Source of the DNA: Pistricoccus aurantiacus
Lineage (GTDB): Bacteria; Pseudomonadota; Gammaproteobacteria; Pseudomonadales; Halomonadaceae
Assembly (NCBI RefSeq): GCF_042682565.1
Contig: NZ_JBHUIC010000005.1
DNA length: 64,000 nt
Reading direction: 5' to 3' (one strand)
The translations under genes and the position numbers were made by a program. How positions within the stretch are numbered: the first letter of the stretch is position 1; the number at the start of each line of letters is the position of its first letter. This document shows positions 8,261 through 15,956 of the stretch, piece after piece. Under the pieces are notes generated by a model that saw nothing but the letters and a program-made list of their open reading frames with translations, did no database searches and was not told the origin of the DNA.

Positions 8261-8821
8261 ATGACCCAGCAAAAAGTATTCAACAAGACACTGATGGCTG
8301 CCCTTATCGCGGGTGGAATGACCGTCGGCGGCAGCGCCATGGCGGCGCCCCAGGGGCTTTATTCCGCGGATGAGTTGACGGATGCGGAAGTCTTCAGCCC
8401 TCAATCCGGGGACGAAGCCATCGGCGAAGTCGAAGATATCCTTCTCGACGAGGACATGAAGGTACGCGCCATTGTCGTGGATACCAGCAATCTGCTGGAT
8501 CTGGGCGCTCGCCAATACGTCATCGATACCGGCAAGTTCACCGTCGAGACCCGTAACGACGACGACCTGGACGATCTGGAATATCGAGTCAATGTGGATA
8601 TGACGGAAGAGGAAATCACTCAGCAGCCAGAATACGATAACGACTGGTGGGCACAGACCAAGCAAGCCACCGCCAACGCCTGGGAAAACACCAAGCAAGG
8701 GGCACAGAGCGCCTGGGAAAGCACCAAGGCCGCCACCTCGGACGCCCTTACCAGCGCCGGTCAAGCCATTGAAAGCGCCGGCGACAAGACGGAGCAAGCC
8801 ACGGACGAAGCCGCAAATTAA
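8261..8821 (+). CDS. Secreted PRC-barrel domain protein
   Basis: A 186-residue protein with a signal peptide (residues 1-29, ending GSAMAA). Residues 33-115 form a PRC-barrel: the YSADELTDAEVFSPQSGDEAIGEVEDILLDED pattern, then IVVDTSNLLDLGARQYVI. The C-terminal 60 residues are helical with repeated W-x-x-T-K and A-W-E-N/S-T-K motifs, resembling amphipathic stress proteins. PRC-barrels of this secreted type are common in halophiles and linked to envelope stress; the exact role is unknown. A good GGAG ribosome site precedes the ATG and a strong terminator follows. Confidence 0.8.
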   Translation: MTQQKVFNKTLMAALIAGGMTVGGSAMAAPQGLYSADELTDAEVFSPQSGDEAIGEVEDILLDEDMKVRAIVVDTSNLLDLGARQYVIDTGKFTVETRNDDDLDDLEYRVNVDMTEEEITQQPEYDNDWWAQTKQATANAWENTKQGAQSAWESTKAATSDALTSAGQAIESAGDKTEQATDEAAN

Positions 8822-8839
8822 GCGCGTTTCTCTATTCCA

Positions 8840-8865
8840 TACCCGGTCCCTGACCGGGTATTTTT
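8840..8865 (+). terminator. Rho-independent terminator of the PRC-barrel gene
   Basis: TACCCGGT and ACCGGGTA form an 8-bp stem around a CCCTG loop, followed by five T residues. Confidence 0.85.
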
Positions 8866-8878
8866 ATTGATACACCAA

Positions 8879-8911
8879 AACAAAAAACGCCTCACTAGGA
8901 GACGTTTTCAT
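8879..8911 (-). terminator. Terminator for the minus-strand gene ending at 8989
   Basis: Read on the minus strand, AAAACGTCTCC and GAGGCGTTTT form an imperfect stem closed by TAGT, followed by a T-rich run (TTTTTTGTTTT). Confidence 0.7.
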
Positions 8912-8988
8912 GCTTTCTACACCGGGCTCATAGCCTTCTAGGGGCAGGTTTTTTCACTATCGCTTAAACCGGAACCCTGATGAGTATC

Positions 8989-9390
8989 TCATTTCGCCAT
9001 GGGATCGGCTTGAGAATTGGTGGCTTCCGCTTCCGGAGACATTTCATCCGCGTTGGGGCCATAGCCAGAAGCCGCGTTGCCTTCAACACTACCTCCACCG
9101 CTGCTCGCTTTCTCCATGGGGTTAGCTTGAGAATTGGTAGCCTCCGCTTCCGGAGACATCTTGTCTGCATTGGGCCCATAACCAGCAGCCGCGTTGTCTT
9201 CGACGCTACCGCTGCTGCCATCCATCTTGTCCATGGGATCCGCGGCGGAATCCGTGGATTGCGCCGAAGGCGGCTGGTTACTTTCCGTGCTGTTCTGAGT
9301 GGCGTTCTGGGCAAATGTCAACGGGCTTGCCACCAAACCAAACGATATACCGATAATCCCGATCTGCTTGAGTAAATTCTTGGACACCAT
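8989..9390 (-). CDS. Secreted low-complexity protein with internal repeat, paralogue A
   Basis: A 133-residue protein of unknown function. Residues 1-25 are a signal peptide (KNLLKQIGIIGISFGLVASPLTFA). The mature part is low-complexity, acidic and polar, and contains two near-identical copies of a unit: GYGPNADKMSPEAEATNSQA then GYGPNADEMSPEAEATNSQA, each followed by a PM motif and preceded by GSVE-NAA. The ATG at 9390 follows AGGAGGT by 6 bases. It is a tandem paralogue of the gene at 9666-10076; signal peptide, leader and downstream terminators are all shared. Confidence 0.7.
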   Translation of the reverse strand: MVSKNLLKQIGIIGISFGLVASPLTFAQNATQNSTESNQPPSAQSTDSAADPMDKMDGSSGSVEDNAAAGYGPNADKMSPEAEATNSQANPMEKASSGGGSVEGNAASGYGPNADEMSPEAEATNSQADPMAK

Positions 9391-9563
9391 CCTGATACCT
9401 CCTTGGAAAACTTTCCTTGTTGAAAGCGTTACACGACCGTTGCGTATTTCTAGCGAATCGATGAACGCCTGGATCAAGTATGAACGTTATTGAATGGATT
9501 ACAAGACAGGCAGGATACCAACAAGCCGGCGAATCGACGCCACTTGCCTACGTCTGCCGCAAC

Positions 9564-9588
9564 TGCCCGATCACTGACCGGGCTTTTT
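9564..9588 (+). terminator. Orphan plus-strand hairpin, copy of the terminator at 8840
   Basis: GCCCG and CGGGC pair around ATCACTGAC, followed by five T. There is no plus-strand gene before it. The CTGACCGGG core and the following AT-rich stretch resemble 8850-8885, so it looks like a duplicated copy of the PRC-gene terminator. Confidence 0.5.
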
Positions 9589-9594
9589 ATCAAC

Positions 9595-9628
9595 AAAAAA
9601 ACCGCTCTCTAATATCAAGAGCGGTTTT
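9595..9628 (-). terminator. Terminator for the minus-strand gene ending at 9666
   Basis: AAAACCGCTCT and AGAGCGGTTTT form an 11-bp perfect stem with a 9-base loop. The minus-strand side is followed by further T residues, so it can act in both directions. Confidence 0.85.
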
Positions 9629-9665
9629 CGCGTTGGCGCTAATACATTATTTCACTGTTCGAGTA

Positions 9666-10076
9666 TTACTGCGCCGGATTGGAAGCGGAGCCAGTGGATT
9701 CGGCTTCCGGTGACATTTCGTCCATGTCAGGCTCATACTCGTGGGAAGAAACATCGCCTTCATTCATTCCCGAGCCGCCTTGATCCTCTTTCTGCATGGG
9801 ATTGGACGCGGAATCGGTGGAAGTGGCAGCTGGCATTTGATCCTGATTCTGCGCGGCTTCCATATCCTGATCCAGCGTACCGTCCTGATCATTCAGCTGC
9901 GTCGGATCGGAAGCGGACTCGGTCGCTTGCGCGGCGGGAGGCTGATTGGTCTGAACACTGTTCTGGTCGGCAATATCGTCGGAATTGGTGCTTTGCCCAA
10001 ACGCCAGCGGGCTTGCCGCCAAACCAAACGATACACCAATAATCCCGATCTGCTTGAGTAAGTCCTTGGACATCAT
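9666..10076 (-). CDS. Secreted low-complexity protein, paralogue B
   Basis: A 136-residue paralogue of the protein at 8989. The signal peptides match almost residue for residue (KDLLKQIGIIGVSFGLAASPLAFG), and the mature parts share the PP-AQ-TES-SDP motif and the DEMSPEAE-TGSASNP motif. This copy has lost the clean internal duplication and is richer in Gln, Asp and Asn. The ATG at 10076 follows AGGAGGT by 6 bases, the same leader as paralogue A. Function is unknown. The composition, acidic and without aromatic residues, suggests a disordered periplasmic or extracellular protein. Confidence 0.7.
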   Translation of the reverse strand: MMSKDLLKQIGIIGVSFGLAASPLAFGQSTNSDDIADQNSVQTNQPPAAQATESASDPTQLNDQDGTLDQDMEAAQNQDQMPAATSTDSASNPMQKEDQGGSGMNEGDVSSHEYEPDMDEMSPEAESTGSASNPAQ

Positions 10077-10447
10077 GCTGATACCTCCTTGGGAAGGTTT
10101 CTTTGGCTTGAGCGTTGCAACGACGGTTGCTTTTTTACGCCTATACAAGCACTTGAATCGATTATGAACACCGCTGAATGAATTTCAAGTCAATCAGATT
10201 GCGCCAGCGTTCATGAACCATCCTTTTACAAACTACCGGCCTTCGTCAAGCCTTGAATCTTCGAAACTTCTGTACTGTCTGGATAATGACCGGCCTAGAT
10301 GGCGATAGTTTCGCGGCTCCCCAGGTCGGTAGCCAACATGATCGTTTTCTTGCTAATGTGTGAAACGGAGCTAGCAACGGCTCCACCGCTTGACTCAACG
10401 GAAGAAACGTAAGCAATCTTTTACGGCTGAACGAAAGGAGAATTACC
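10077..10447. other. 371-bp intergenic region between the paralogue pair and the CsbD gene
   Basis: Divergent promoter region. The first 70 bases are the leader of paralogue B, related to the leader of paralogue A. I see no further gene. The rest is comparatively AT-rich and ends in AAAGGAG, the ribosome binding site of the CsbD gene. Confidence 0.5.
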
Positions 10448-10645
10448 ATGAACTGGGATCAGATCGAAGGCAGCTGGAAGGAAGTGAAGGGAAAAGCCAA
10501 GGAAAGCTGGGGCGACATGACCGACGACGAACTGGATCAGATCGGCGGTCGCAAGGATCAACTGGTAGGTCAGCTTCAGCGCAAGTACGGTATGAGCAAG
10601 GAAGAAGCGGACCGCAAGGCGGACGAGTGGGCCAGAAGCCTGTAA
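10448..10645 (+). CDS. CsbD family stress-response protein
   Basis: A 65-residue protein matching the CsbD fold from end to end: NWDQIEGSWKEVKGKAKESWG, then DDELDQIGGRKDQLVGQLQ and a closing YGMSKEEADRKADEW. Family members accumulate under general stress in many bacteria, including salt and stationary-phase stress, but the molecular role is not established. AAAGGAG lies 8 bases before the ATG, and a strong terminator follows at 10665. Confidence 0.9.
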   Translation: MNWDQIEGSWKEVKGKAKESWGDMTDDELDQIGGRKDQLVGQLQRKYGMSKEEADRKADEWARSL

Positions 10646-10664
10646 TCCGAATCCATGACGCCAT

Positions 10665-10693
10665 GCCCATCCTCAAGGATGGGCCTGTATTTT
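10665..10693 (+). terminator. Terminator of the CsbD gene
   Basis: GCCCATCC and GGATGGGC pair around TCAA, followed by CTGTATTTT. It also overlaps the end of the convergent ackA transcript. Confidence 0.8.
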
Positions 10694-10696
10694 CGA

Positions 10697-11881
10697 TTAC
10701 CGCGAGCGATGCACGATGGCTTGAGTATGGCGGGCGATCATCCACTCCTCGTCCGTCGGCACCACCCACACCGGAACCGCGCTATCTTCCGTCGTGATAC
10801 GCGGCCCATGCGCCTCGTTAGCCTTCTCATCCAGGCGTATTCCCGCCCAGCTCGCCAATTCGCAGACACGCGCGCGAATAGGCGCCGCATGCTCGCCGAT
10901 ACCGGCAGTAAAGACGAAGGCATCCAGCCCGCCCAGGATCGCGGTCAACGCCCCCAGCTCACGATTGATCCGGTAGACATAAAGTGCGATGGCTTCCTTG
11001 GCGCTCTGGGCGTCGCTTGCCAACAGCTCCCGCATGTCGTTGCTGATGCCGGACATGCCGAGCAGTCCGGACTGGTGATAGAGCAGTTCCGCCACCTCCG
11101 CGCTGCTCATTCCCCATTCGCTTTGCAGATACAGCACCACTCCCGGGTCGAGGTTGCCGCAACGAGTCCCCATGGGCAGGCCGTCCAGGGCGGTAAACCC
11201 CATGGTGGTGGCGATACTGCGGCCTTCCTTGAGGGCGCACATGCTGGCGCCATTACCCAGATGAGCCACCACGACTCGCCCGGCGGCGGTCCTTTCACCG
11301 ATGATACTCGGCAGGATTTCCGCCATGTACTCGTAGGAAAGGCCGTGGAAGCCGTAGCGACGCACTCCATCCTCGTAGAGTCGCGGCGGCAGGGCGAACT
11401 GTTTCGCCACCTTGGGCAGCTGACAGTGAAAGGCGGTATCGAAGCAGGCCACCTGAATCAGATCCGGCTCGAGAGCCGCCAGGGAGCGAATGCCTGCCAG
11501 GTTGTGGGGCTGATGCAGAGGCGCCAAAGGGTTGAGCTTGTCGAGCTCGCCGAGTACCCGCTCATCGACTCTGACCGGTCCGCTAAACAGATTGCCGCCA
11601 TGCACGACCCGGTGACCCACGGCGGTAATGTCTCGAGCCGCCTCGCGAGTCCGCCCCCACTCCACCAGCGCCGCCATGGCCTGACCGTGGCTACAGCCTT
11701 CCTCGAGAGACTTGTCGATGATCGGTGCGTTGTGGCGATCCTCCGCGTAGAGCCGAGGCGTGGAACCGATTCCCTCGATCTGACCGTGCCCGATCAACGG
11801 GAGGCTGGCGTGGTCTCCATCATAGAGTCCGAACTTGATGCTGGAAGAGCCGCTGTTGAGTATCAGAATCGCGTCTTTCAT
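10697..11881 (-). CDS. ackA: Acetate kinase
   Basis: A 394-residue kinase interconverting acetyl phosphate plus ADP with acetate plus ATP in the cytoplasm. Family signatures are present: LNSGSSSIKF at the N-terminus, VGHRVVHGG, the active-site segment CFDTAFH, HLGNGASMCA, and FTAGIGEHA near the C-terminus. The start overlaps the stop of the upstream MaoC-phosphotransacylase gene by 4 bases (ATGA), so the two form an operon that would turn acyl-CoA into acyl phosphate and then into acid plus ATP. Confidence 0.95.
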   Translation of the reverse strand: MKDAILILNSGSSSIKFGLYDGDHASLPLIGHGQIEGIGSTPRLYAEDRHNAPIIDKSLEEGCSHGQAMAALVEWGRTREAARDITAVGHRVVHGGNLFSGPVRVDERVLGELDKLNPLAPLHQPHNLAGIRSLAALEPDLIQVACFDTAFHCQLPKVAKQFALPPRLYEDGVRRYGFHGLSYEYMAEILPSIIGERTAAGRVVVAHLGNGASMCALKEGRSIATTMGFTALDGLPMGTRCGNLDPGVVLYLQSEWGMSSAEVAELLYHQSGLLGMSGISNDMRELLASDAQSAKEAIALYVYRINRELGALTAILGGLDAFVFTAGIGEHAAPIRARVCELASWAGIRLDEKANEAHGPRITTEDSAVPVWVVPTDEEWMIARHTQAIVHRSR

Positions 11882-13281
11882 TTAACCTTTCCCTGTTGAA
11901 AACCACCGGCACGCTGAAAACGATCGAAGAGCACCGCGAGGGCACAGGATGCCATACGGGTGATGGCATCGTCCGCCCGACTGGTCAAAATGATCGGCAC
12001 CCGTGCGCCAAGCGCGATACCCGCACCTTCCGCGCCGCCCAGGTATTCCAGCTGCTTGGCCAGCATGTTGGCGGCTTCCAGGTCCGGCGCCACCAGAATG
12101 TCCGCCTGGCCGGCAACGGGAGAAACGATGCCCTTGGTTTCGGCGGCTTGCGGCGATACCGCGTTGTCGAACGCGAGCGGACCGTCGATCAGACCGCCTT
12201 TGATCTGGCCGCGATCCGCCATCTTGCAAAGCGCTGCCGCCTCGATGGTAGAGCGAATGGCCGGAGTGACGGTTTCCACCGCGGAGAGTATCGCCACTCG
12301 AGGAACTTCGATCCCCAAGGCGTGAGCCAGTTCGATAGCGTTCTGCAGGATATCGCGCTTGTCCTCCAGCGAAGGATAGATATTGATCGCCGCATCGGTG
12401 ATGAACAAGGGGCGGGAATAGGTCGGCACGTCGAAGGCGTAGACATGGCTCAAGCGACGCTCCGTGCGCAGCCCGCTTTCCTTGTTGACCACCGCGCTCA
12501 GCAACTCGTCCGTATGCAGGCTGCCCTTCATCAAGGCTTGCGCCTTGCCTTCCCGAATCAACGCCACCGCCTTTTCCGCCGCCGCGTGGCTATGGGGCGT
12601 ATCTATCAGAGAATAGGCGTCGATACTGAGGCCCTCCTGCTCCGCCACGGCCTGAATCTTGTGCGCCGGACCGACCAGAACGGGCTCGATCAATCCTGCC
12701 TCTGCCGCGTCCAGGGCGCCGCGCAGAGAAAGCGCATCCACCGGATGTACCACAACGGTGGCCAGTGCGGCCTCTTCCAGAGCGGCGGCCATCAGCCGAT
12801 GAAGATGAGTGCGTTCCGCCAGGTGCACCTCTGGTGCCAGCCAGCGGGGTCGGCAAATCTTTTCCCGGGGCGCCAGTACCCGAGCTTCGCCACTGATGAT
12901 CGCATCACCCAGCTGATTACGACACTCGCAGTCCAGCAATACCTGCTGCCCGTCGCTATCCTTGGCCTTCACCGTTACAACCACTGTCAGCCGATCTCCC
13001 AGCTTGACCGGCTTCAAAAAACGTAGTGTCTGACCGAGATAGATGGTCCCAGGCCCAGGGAGCTGGGTACCCAGCACCGTGGAGATCAAGGAGCCGCCCC
13101 ACATACCGTGGCCGACCACCTCATGAAAGCGGCTGCTGCGAGCGTAGTCCTCGTCCACATGAGCGGGATTGACATCCCCGGAAATAATCGCGAACAGCTT
13201 GATATCCTGCAGCGTCAGTGCTCGCTCCAATTGCGCCTGATCACCGACCTGAATCTCATCGAAGGTCAGGTTCTCGATCAT
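11878..13281 (-). CDS. MaoC hydratase-phosphate acetyl/butyryltransferase fusion
   Basis: A 467-residue two-domain enzyme. Residues 1-140 are a MaoC/R-specific enoyl-CoA hydratase domain with the hydratase motif FAIISGDVNPAHVDEDYA and GHGMWGGSLIST. Residues 160-467 are a phosphate acetyl/butyryltransferase domain, ending in the conserved EYLGGAEGAGIALGARVPIILTSRAD segment read in two parts. It is fused to an operon with ackA, so it probably supplies acyl phosphate for ATP synthesis or runs in reverse for acetate activation. The hydratase half may act on crotonyl-CoA and link to polyhydroxyalkanoate metabolism, which is inference. I prefer ATG 13281; a TTG lies four codons upstream. Confidence 0.88.
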   Translation of the reverse strand: MIENLTFDEIQVGDQAQLERALTLQDIKLFAIISGDVNPAHVDEDYARSSRFHEVVGHGMWGGSLISTVLGTQLPGPGTIYLGQTLRFLKPVKLGDRLTVVVTVKAKDSDGQQVLLDCECRNQLGDAIISGEARVLAPREKICRPRWLAPEVHLAERTHLHRLMAAALEEAALATVVVHPVDALSLRGALDAAEAGLIEPVLVGPAHKIQAVAEQEGLSIDAYSLIDTPHSHAAAEKAVALIREGKAQALMKGSLHTDELLSAVVNKESGLRTERRLSHVYAFDVPTYSRPLFITDAAINIYPSLEDKRDILQNAIELAHALGIEVPRVAILSAVETVTPAIRSTIEAAALCKMADRGQIKGGLIDGPLAFDNAVSPQAAETKGIVSPVAGQADILVAPDLEAANMLAKQLEYLGGAEGAGIALGARVPIILTSRADDAITRMASCALAVLFDRFQRAGGFQQGKVK

Positions 13282-13390
13282 GTCCTGTGGCAAAACTCAC
13301 CTCACTATGATGTGTTATCGACATTTTCACTTCGATCAACTGAACGAGCGTCGCGATTGACAAGCCTAACAACAACCCTCTAGGATTTCG

Positions 13391-13498
13391 CCATTCCTGG
13401 GGGAGTCCTTGATTGGACTGAGATTCCGTGGTCGATTCTATCGCTTCGGTAACCCTTTGAACCTGATCCGGATCATGCCGGCGAAGGGAAGGAAGCGC
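13391..13498 (+). promoter_or_regulatory. TPP riboswitch (THI element) before the symporter gene
   Basis: The conserved THI-element blocks appear in order: GGGGGAGTCC, GGACTGAGATT, then ACCCTTTGAACCTGATCC and GGATCATGCCGGCGAAGGGA, flanked by a short TTCCT/AGGAA closing stem. The gene begins 95 bases later. Between aptamer and start, a CCCCCTCC tract (13513-13520) could pair with the GGAGGAG ribosome site (13583-13588), and a GCATCG/CGATGC hairpin (13559-13579) abuts that site, so control of translation is plausible. Confidence 0.95.
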
Positions 13499-13592
13499 CT
13501 TTCTACACTGCTCCCCCTCCTACCGCACTTCACCTTGGCATACCGGCCCCCTTGCCTTGCATCGTCAGCTAGGCGATGCCTTGGAGGAGCCA

Positions 13593-15035
13593 ATGCTCGA
13601 TACGTTCTCGACCATCCTGTGGCTGTTGCTGTTCTCATCCCTGTTCGCCCTTGCGGGCATGCTCTATGCCCGACGTCACCAGGAAAGCCTGGAAGACTTC
13701 ATCATTGCCCGCAACAGCCAGAGCGCCACCGCCACGGTGCTGACCCTGATGGCCTCCACCCTGGGCACCTGGATCCTGTTCGGTCCGGCCCAGGCGGCGA
13801 CCTGGGGCGGCCTGGCGGCGATCACCGGTTATGCTCTGGGCTCCCTGGCGCCGCGCCTGGTGATGATTCCTCTCGGCCGGCGCCTGCGGGAACTGGCGCC
13901 CCAGGGCCATTCCCTGACCGAGTTCGTGATGACTCGCTACGGGCGCGGCATGTACGCTATCACCCTGGTCATCATGCTGTTCTACCTGTTTATTTCCCTG
14001 GCAGCGGGTATTACCGCGGTAGCCAGGATGATCGAGCTGCTGGCGCCGGTACCGCTTTGGGTCACCAGCCTGATCGTGATGGGCGCCACCCTGCTTTACA
14101 CCCTGTATGGCGGGCTGCGCGCCTCGATCTTCACGGACAAGGTACAGATGATCGTCATCATGCCGCTGCTGATCGCGCTGCTGGTCTTCGGCTGGCAGGC
14201 TGCCGGCGGCATCGAGCCCACTCTGGCGGGGCTGACGGACAAGGCGCCGCAGCTGCTCAATCTGGCGGATATCGGCGGCCTGAAAGCGGGACTGACGTTC
14301 TTTATCGCGGTGCTGCTGACCGGACTTTTCTACCAAGGCAACTGGCAGCGGGTCTATGCGGCCCGGGACAACCGGGCAGTGCGCACCGGCTTTCTGCTGG
14401 GCGGGCTGTTGAGCACGCCGATGATCTTCCTGATGGGCCTGTTTGGCCTGGCTTTCGTCGGCCTCGGAATGCCCGGAGACGGCTCCGTGGCGCTGTTCAG
14501 CGTGCTCCTGACAGATATTCCCGCCTGGTTCGCCGTCGCCCTGATCGTGCTGGGGCTGGCGCTGGTGATGAGCAGCGCCGATACAACCATCAGCGCCGCC
14601 TCGAGCATGATCGCCGTGGACGGCGGGCGGCTGGTGCCTAACGCCAGCGGCGCTCGGCTGATGGCTGCCTCCCGCTGGCTGATCTTCCTGCTGGCGATTC
14701 CGGTGATGATCGTCGCCTCCCAGGGCTACAGCGTGCTGTACCTGTTTTTGCTGGCGGATCTGTTCTGCTGCGCCGCCGCCTTCCCGGTGTTCTTCGGCCT
14801 GTTCAACCGGCGCTTCGACGGCCGTGGCGCCGTGATTGCCACCTTGAGCGGCCTCGTCGCTGGACTATGGATGTTCCCGGCGCCGGGAGATCAGCTCGAT
14901 ACCCTGATGGAATCCTTTCTGCTGGCGACCTTCGTTCCGGTCGCCGTGGCGCTGGTGCTGATGAGGGTTTTGCCGACCCGGGAGCGCTTCGACTTTGCTA
15001 CGCTAAGCGTAGGCGTGAGGCGCTTCGATCACTAA
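13593..15035 (+). CDS. Sodium:solute symporter (SSS family) under TPP-riboswitch control, probable thiamine-precursor transporter
   Basis: A 480-residue inner-membrane protein with about 13 helices and the SSS fold, related to PanF/PutP-type symporters. Recognisable parts are the RRHQESLEDFIIARNSQS opening, the GTWILFGP segment in the second helix, and SSADTTISAASSMIAVD, the family's conserved motif in a late helix. ATG 13593 is preceded by GGAGGAG. The TPP riboswitch upstream predicts expression only when thiamine pyrophosphate is low, so the substrate is likely thiamine, its pyrimidine or thiazole moiety, or a breakdown product. THI-controlled SSS transporters have been called thiV in comparative studies; I recall that name and cannot check it here. 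The gene faces the second TPP-riboswitch operon. Confidence 0.88.
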   Translation: MLDTFSTILWLLLFSSLFALAGMLYARRHQESLEDFIIARNSQSATATVLTLMASTLGTWILFGPAQAATWGGLAAITGYALGSLAPRLVMIPLGRRLRELAPQGHSLTEFVMTRYGRGMYAITLVIMLFYLFISLAAGITAVARMIELLAPVPLWVTSLIVMGATLLYTLYGGLRASIFTDKVQMIVIMPLLIALLVFGWQAAGGIEPTLAGLTDKAPQLLNLADIGGLKAGLTFFIAVLLTGLFYQGNWQRVYAARDNRAVRTGFLLGGLLSTPMIFLMGLFGLAFVGLGMPGDGSVALFSVLLTDIPAWFAVALIVLGLALVMSSADTTISAASSMIAVDGGRLVPNASGARLMAASRWLIFLLAIPVMIVASQGYSVLYLFLLADLFCCAAAFPVFFGLFNRRFDGRGAVIATLSGLVAGLWMFPAPGDQLDTLMESFLLATFVPVAVALVLMRVLPTRERFDFATLSVGVRRFDH

Positions 15036-15050
15036 TAGAGCTAGCTGGAG

Positions 15051-15100
15051 AGCAGCGCCGACACCACCATCAGTGCCGCCTCGAACATGATCGCCGTGGA
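15051..15100 (+). pseudogene. 50-bp decayed copy of part of the symporter gene
   Basis: This stretch matches 14571-14620 of the symporter gene at 46 of 50 positions, covering the SSADTTISAASSMIAVD codons. It lies 15 bp after the intact gene's stop and has no open frame of its own. It is one of two remnants (see 15755) showing that a second copy of the gene once existed here. Confidence 0.85.
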
Positions 15101-15225
15101 GGCTGAATAGCAACGGCGGGTAGGCGGGCAGGAGCGCTCTCAGCCCTATTAACATTGTTAACATTGTTAATTTTTCTCATGCAAAATAAAATGGTAAATG
15201 AGCTATCACAACAAGGATACCGACA

Positions 15226-15654
15226 ATGAATATTCTCAAACTGGCCCTCGCCGCGCTGACCGTGTTTGCCTTTGGTGGCGTCTCCGGAACGGCCTTGTCT
15301 GATACCAACCAGTACAACGTGGTCTTTGAACAGGGCAGTGTACTGATCATTTGTGAACCGCCTGAAGGGCAAGAGCTGACGATGGATCAGTTCAACCAAG
15401 CTTTCCCGCGCTGGATCACTGTCATGCAGAAACTGGCGGACGAAGGCACTGTCAAACGTGCGCACTACCTTGGGCAGTTGAAGGAGGGTGTGTTCATTGT
15501 CGTCGACGGATCCGATCGTGATGAAGCCATGGAAAGTGCGGTTGCCCTCAGCGATCAGTTGAACACCATTTTTACCGAAGAGACCGGCATCACGGCTGTA
15601 GATACCTGCGAATTCCGTGAGATCGGGCCTGTTGCCGTATTACCACGGCAATAG
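15226..15654 (+). CDS. Small secreted protein of unknown function, possibly YCII-like
   Basis: A 142-residue protein with a signal peptide (MNILKLALAALTVFAFGGVS up to about residue 25). The mature part has an alternating beta-alpha pattern (FNQAFPRWITVMQKLADEG, then AHYLGQLKEGVFIVVDGSDRDEAMES split over two motifs) that recalls the YCII/dimeric alpha-beta barrel fold; this is a weak resemblance. It sits between two remnants of the symporter gene and behind an AT-rich leader with an AACATTGTT direct repeat at 15150-15168, unlike the GC-rich neighbours. It may have been inserted. AAGGA precedes the ATG. Confidence 0.6.
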   Translation: MNILKLALAALTVFAFGGVSGTALSDTNQYNVVFEQGSVLIICEPPEGQELTMDQFNQAFPRWITVMQKLADEGTVKRAHYLGQLKEGVFIVVDGSDRDEAMESAVALSDQLNTIFTEETGITAVDTCEFREIGPVAVLPRQ

Positions 15655-15754
15655 TCGTTTGGTGCTGTGTGCTACCGCATACAGCACCGTGCGCTGCCAG
15701 GCGCTAACCCGGCGATGGCAAGTGTTCACATGGGTGCATCGACGTCCAGGTGCG

Positions 15755-15942
15755 TCCAACTCCCGCTGCTTGGCCTTGGTTTCCTTTATCGCAGTGCTGC
15801 TGACCGGGCTTTTCTATCAAGGCAACTGGCAGCGGGTCCATGCGGCCCGGGACAATCGGGCGCTGCGCACCGGCTTTCTGCCGAGCGGTCCGTTGAGTAC
15901 GCTAATGATCTTCCCGATGGGCCTGCTCAACCGGCGCTTCGA
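15755..15942 (+). pseudogene. Chimeric remnant: monooxygenase fragment joined to internally deleted symporter fragment
   Basis: Three pieces are joined. 15755-15784 matches 16393-16422 inside the downstream monooxygenase gene (27 of 30). 15784-15925 matches symporter bases 14300-14441 without gaps. 15921-15942 matches 14796-14818. In the intact gene the sequence GGCCTGTT occurs at 14437 and again at 14796, so the last join looks like a 359-bp deletion between these short repeats. The piece has no start codon of its own gene and is not functional. Confidence 0.8.
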
Positions 15943-15956
15943 TCCTTGATCAGGTG

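Noticed and set aside
9480..9713. A 77-codon plus-strand frame
   Set aside because: It runs through two terminator hairpins and into the antisense of paralogue B, with no ribosome site or recognisable protein pattern.
15617..15949. An open frame of 110 codons with symporter similarity
   Set aside because: Its symporter-like part is the chimeric remnant described above. The rest is out-of-frame sequence from the end of the small secreted-protein gene, so it is not a gene.
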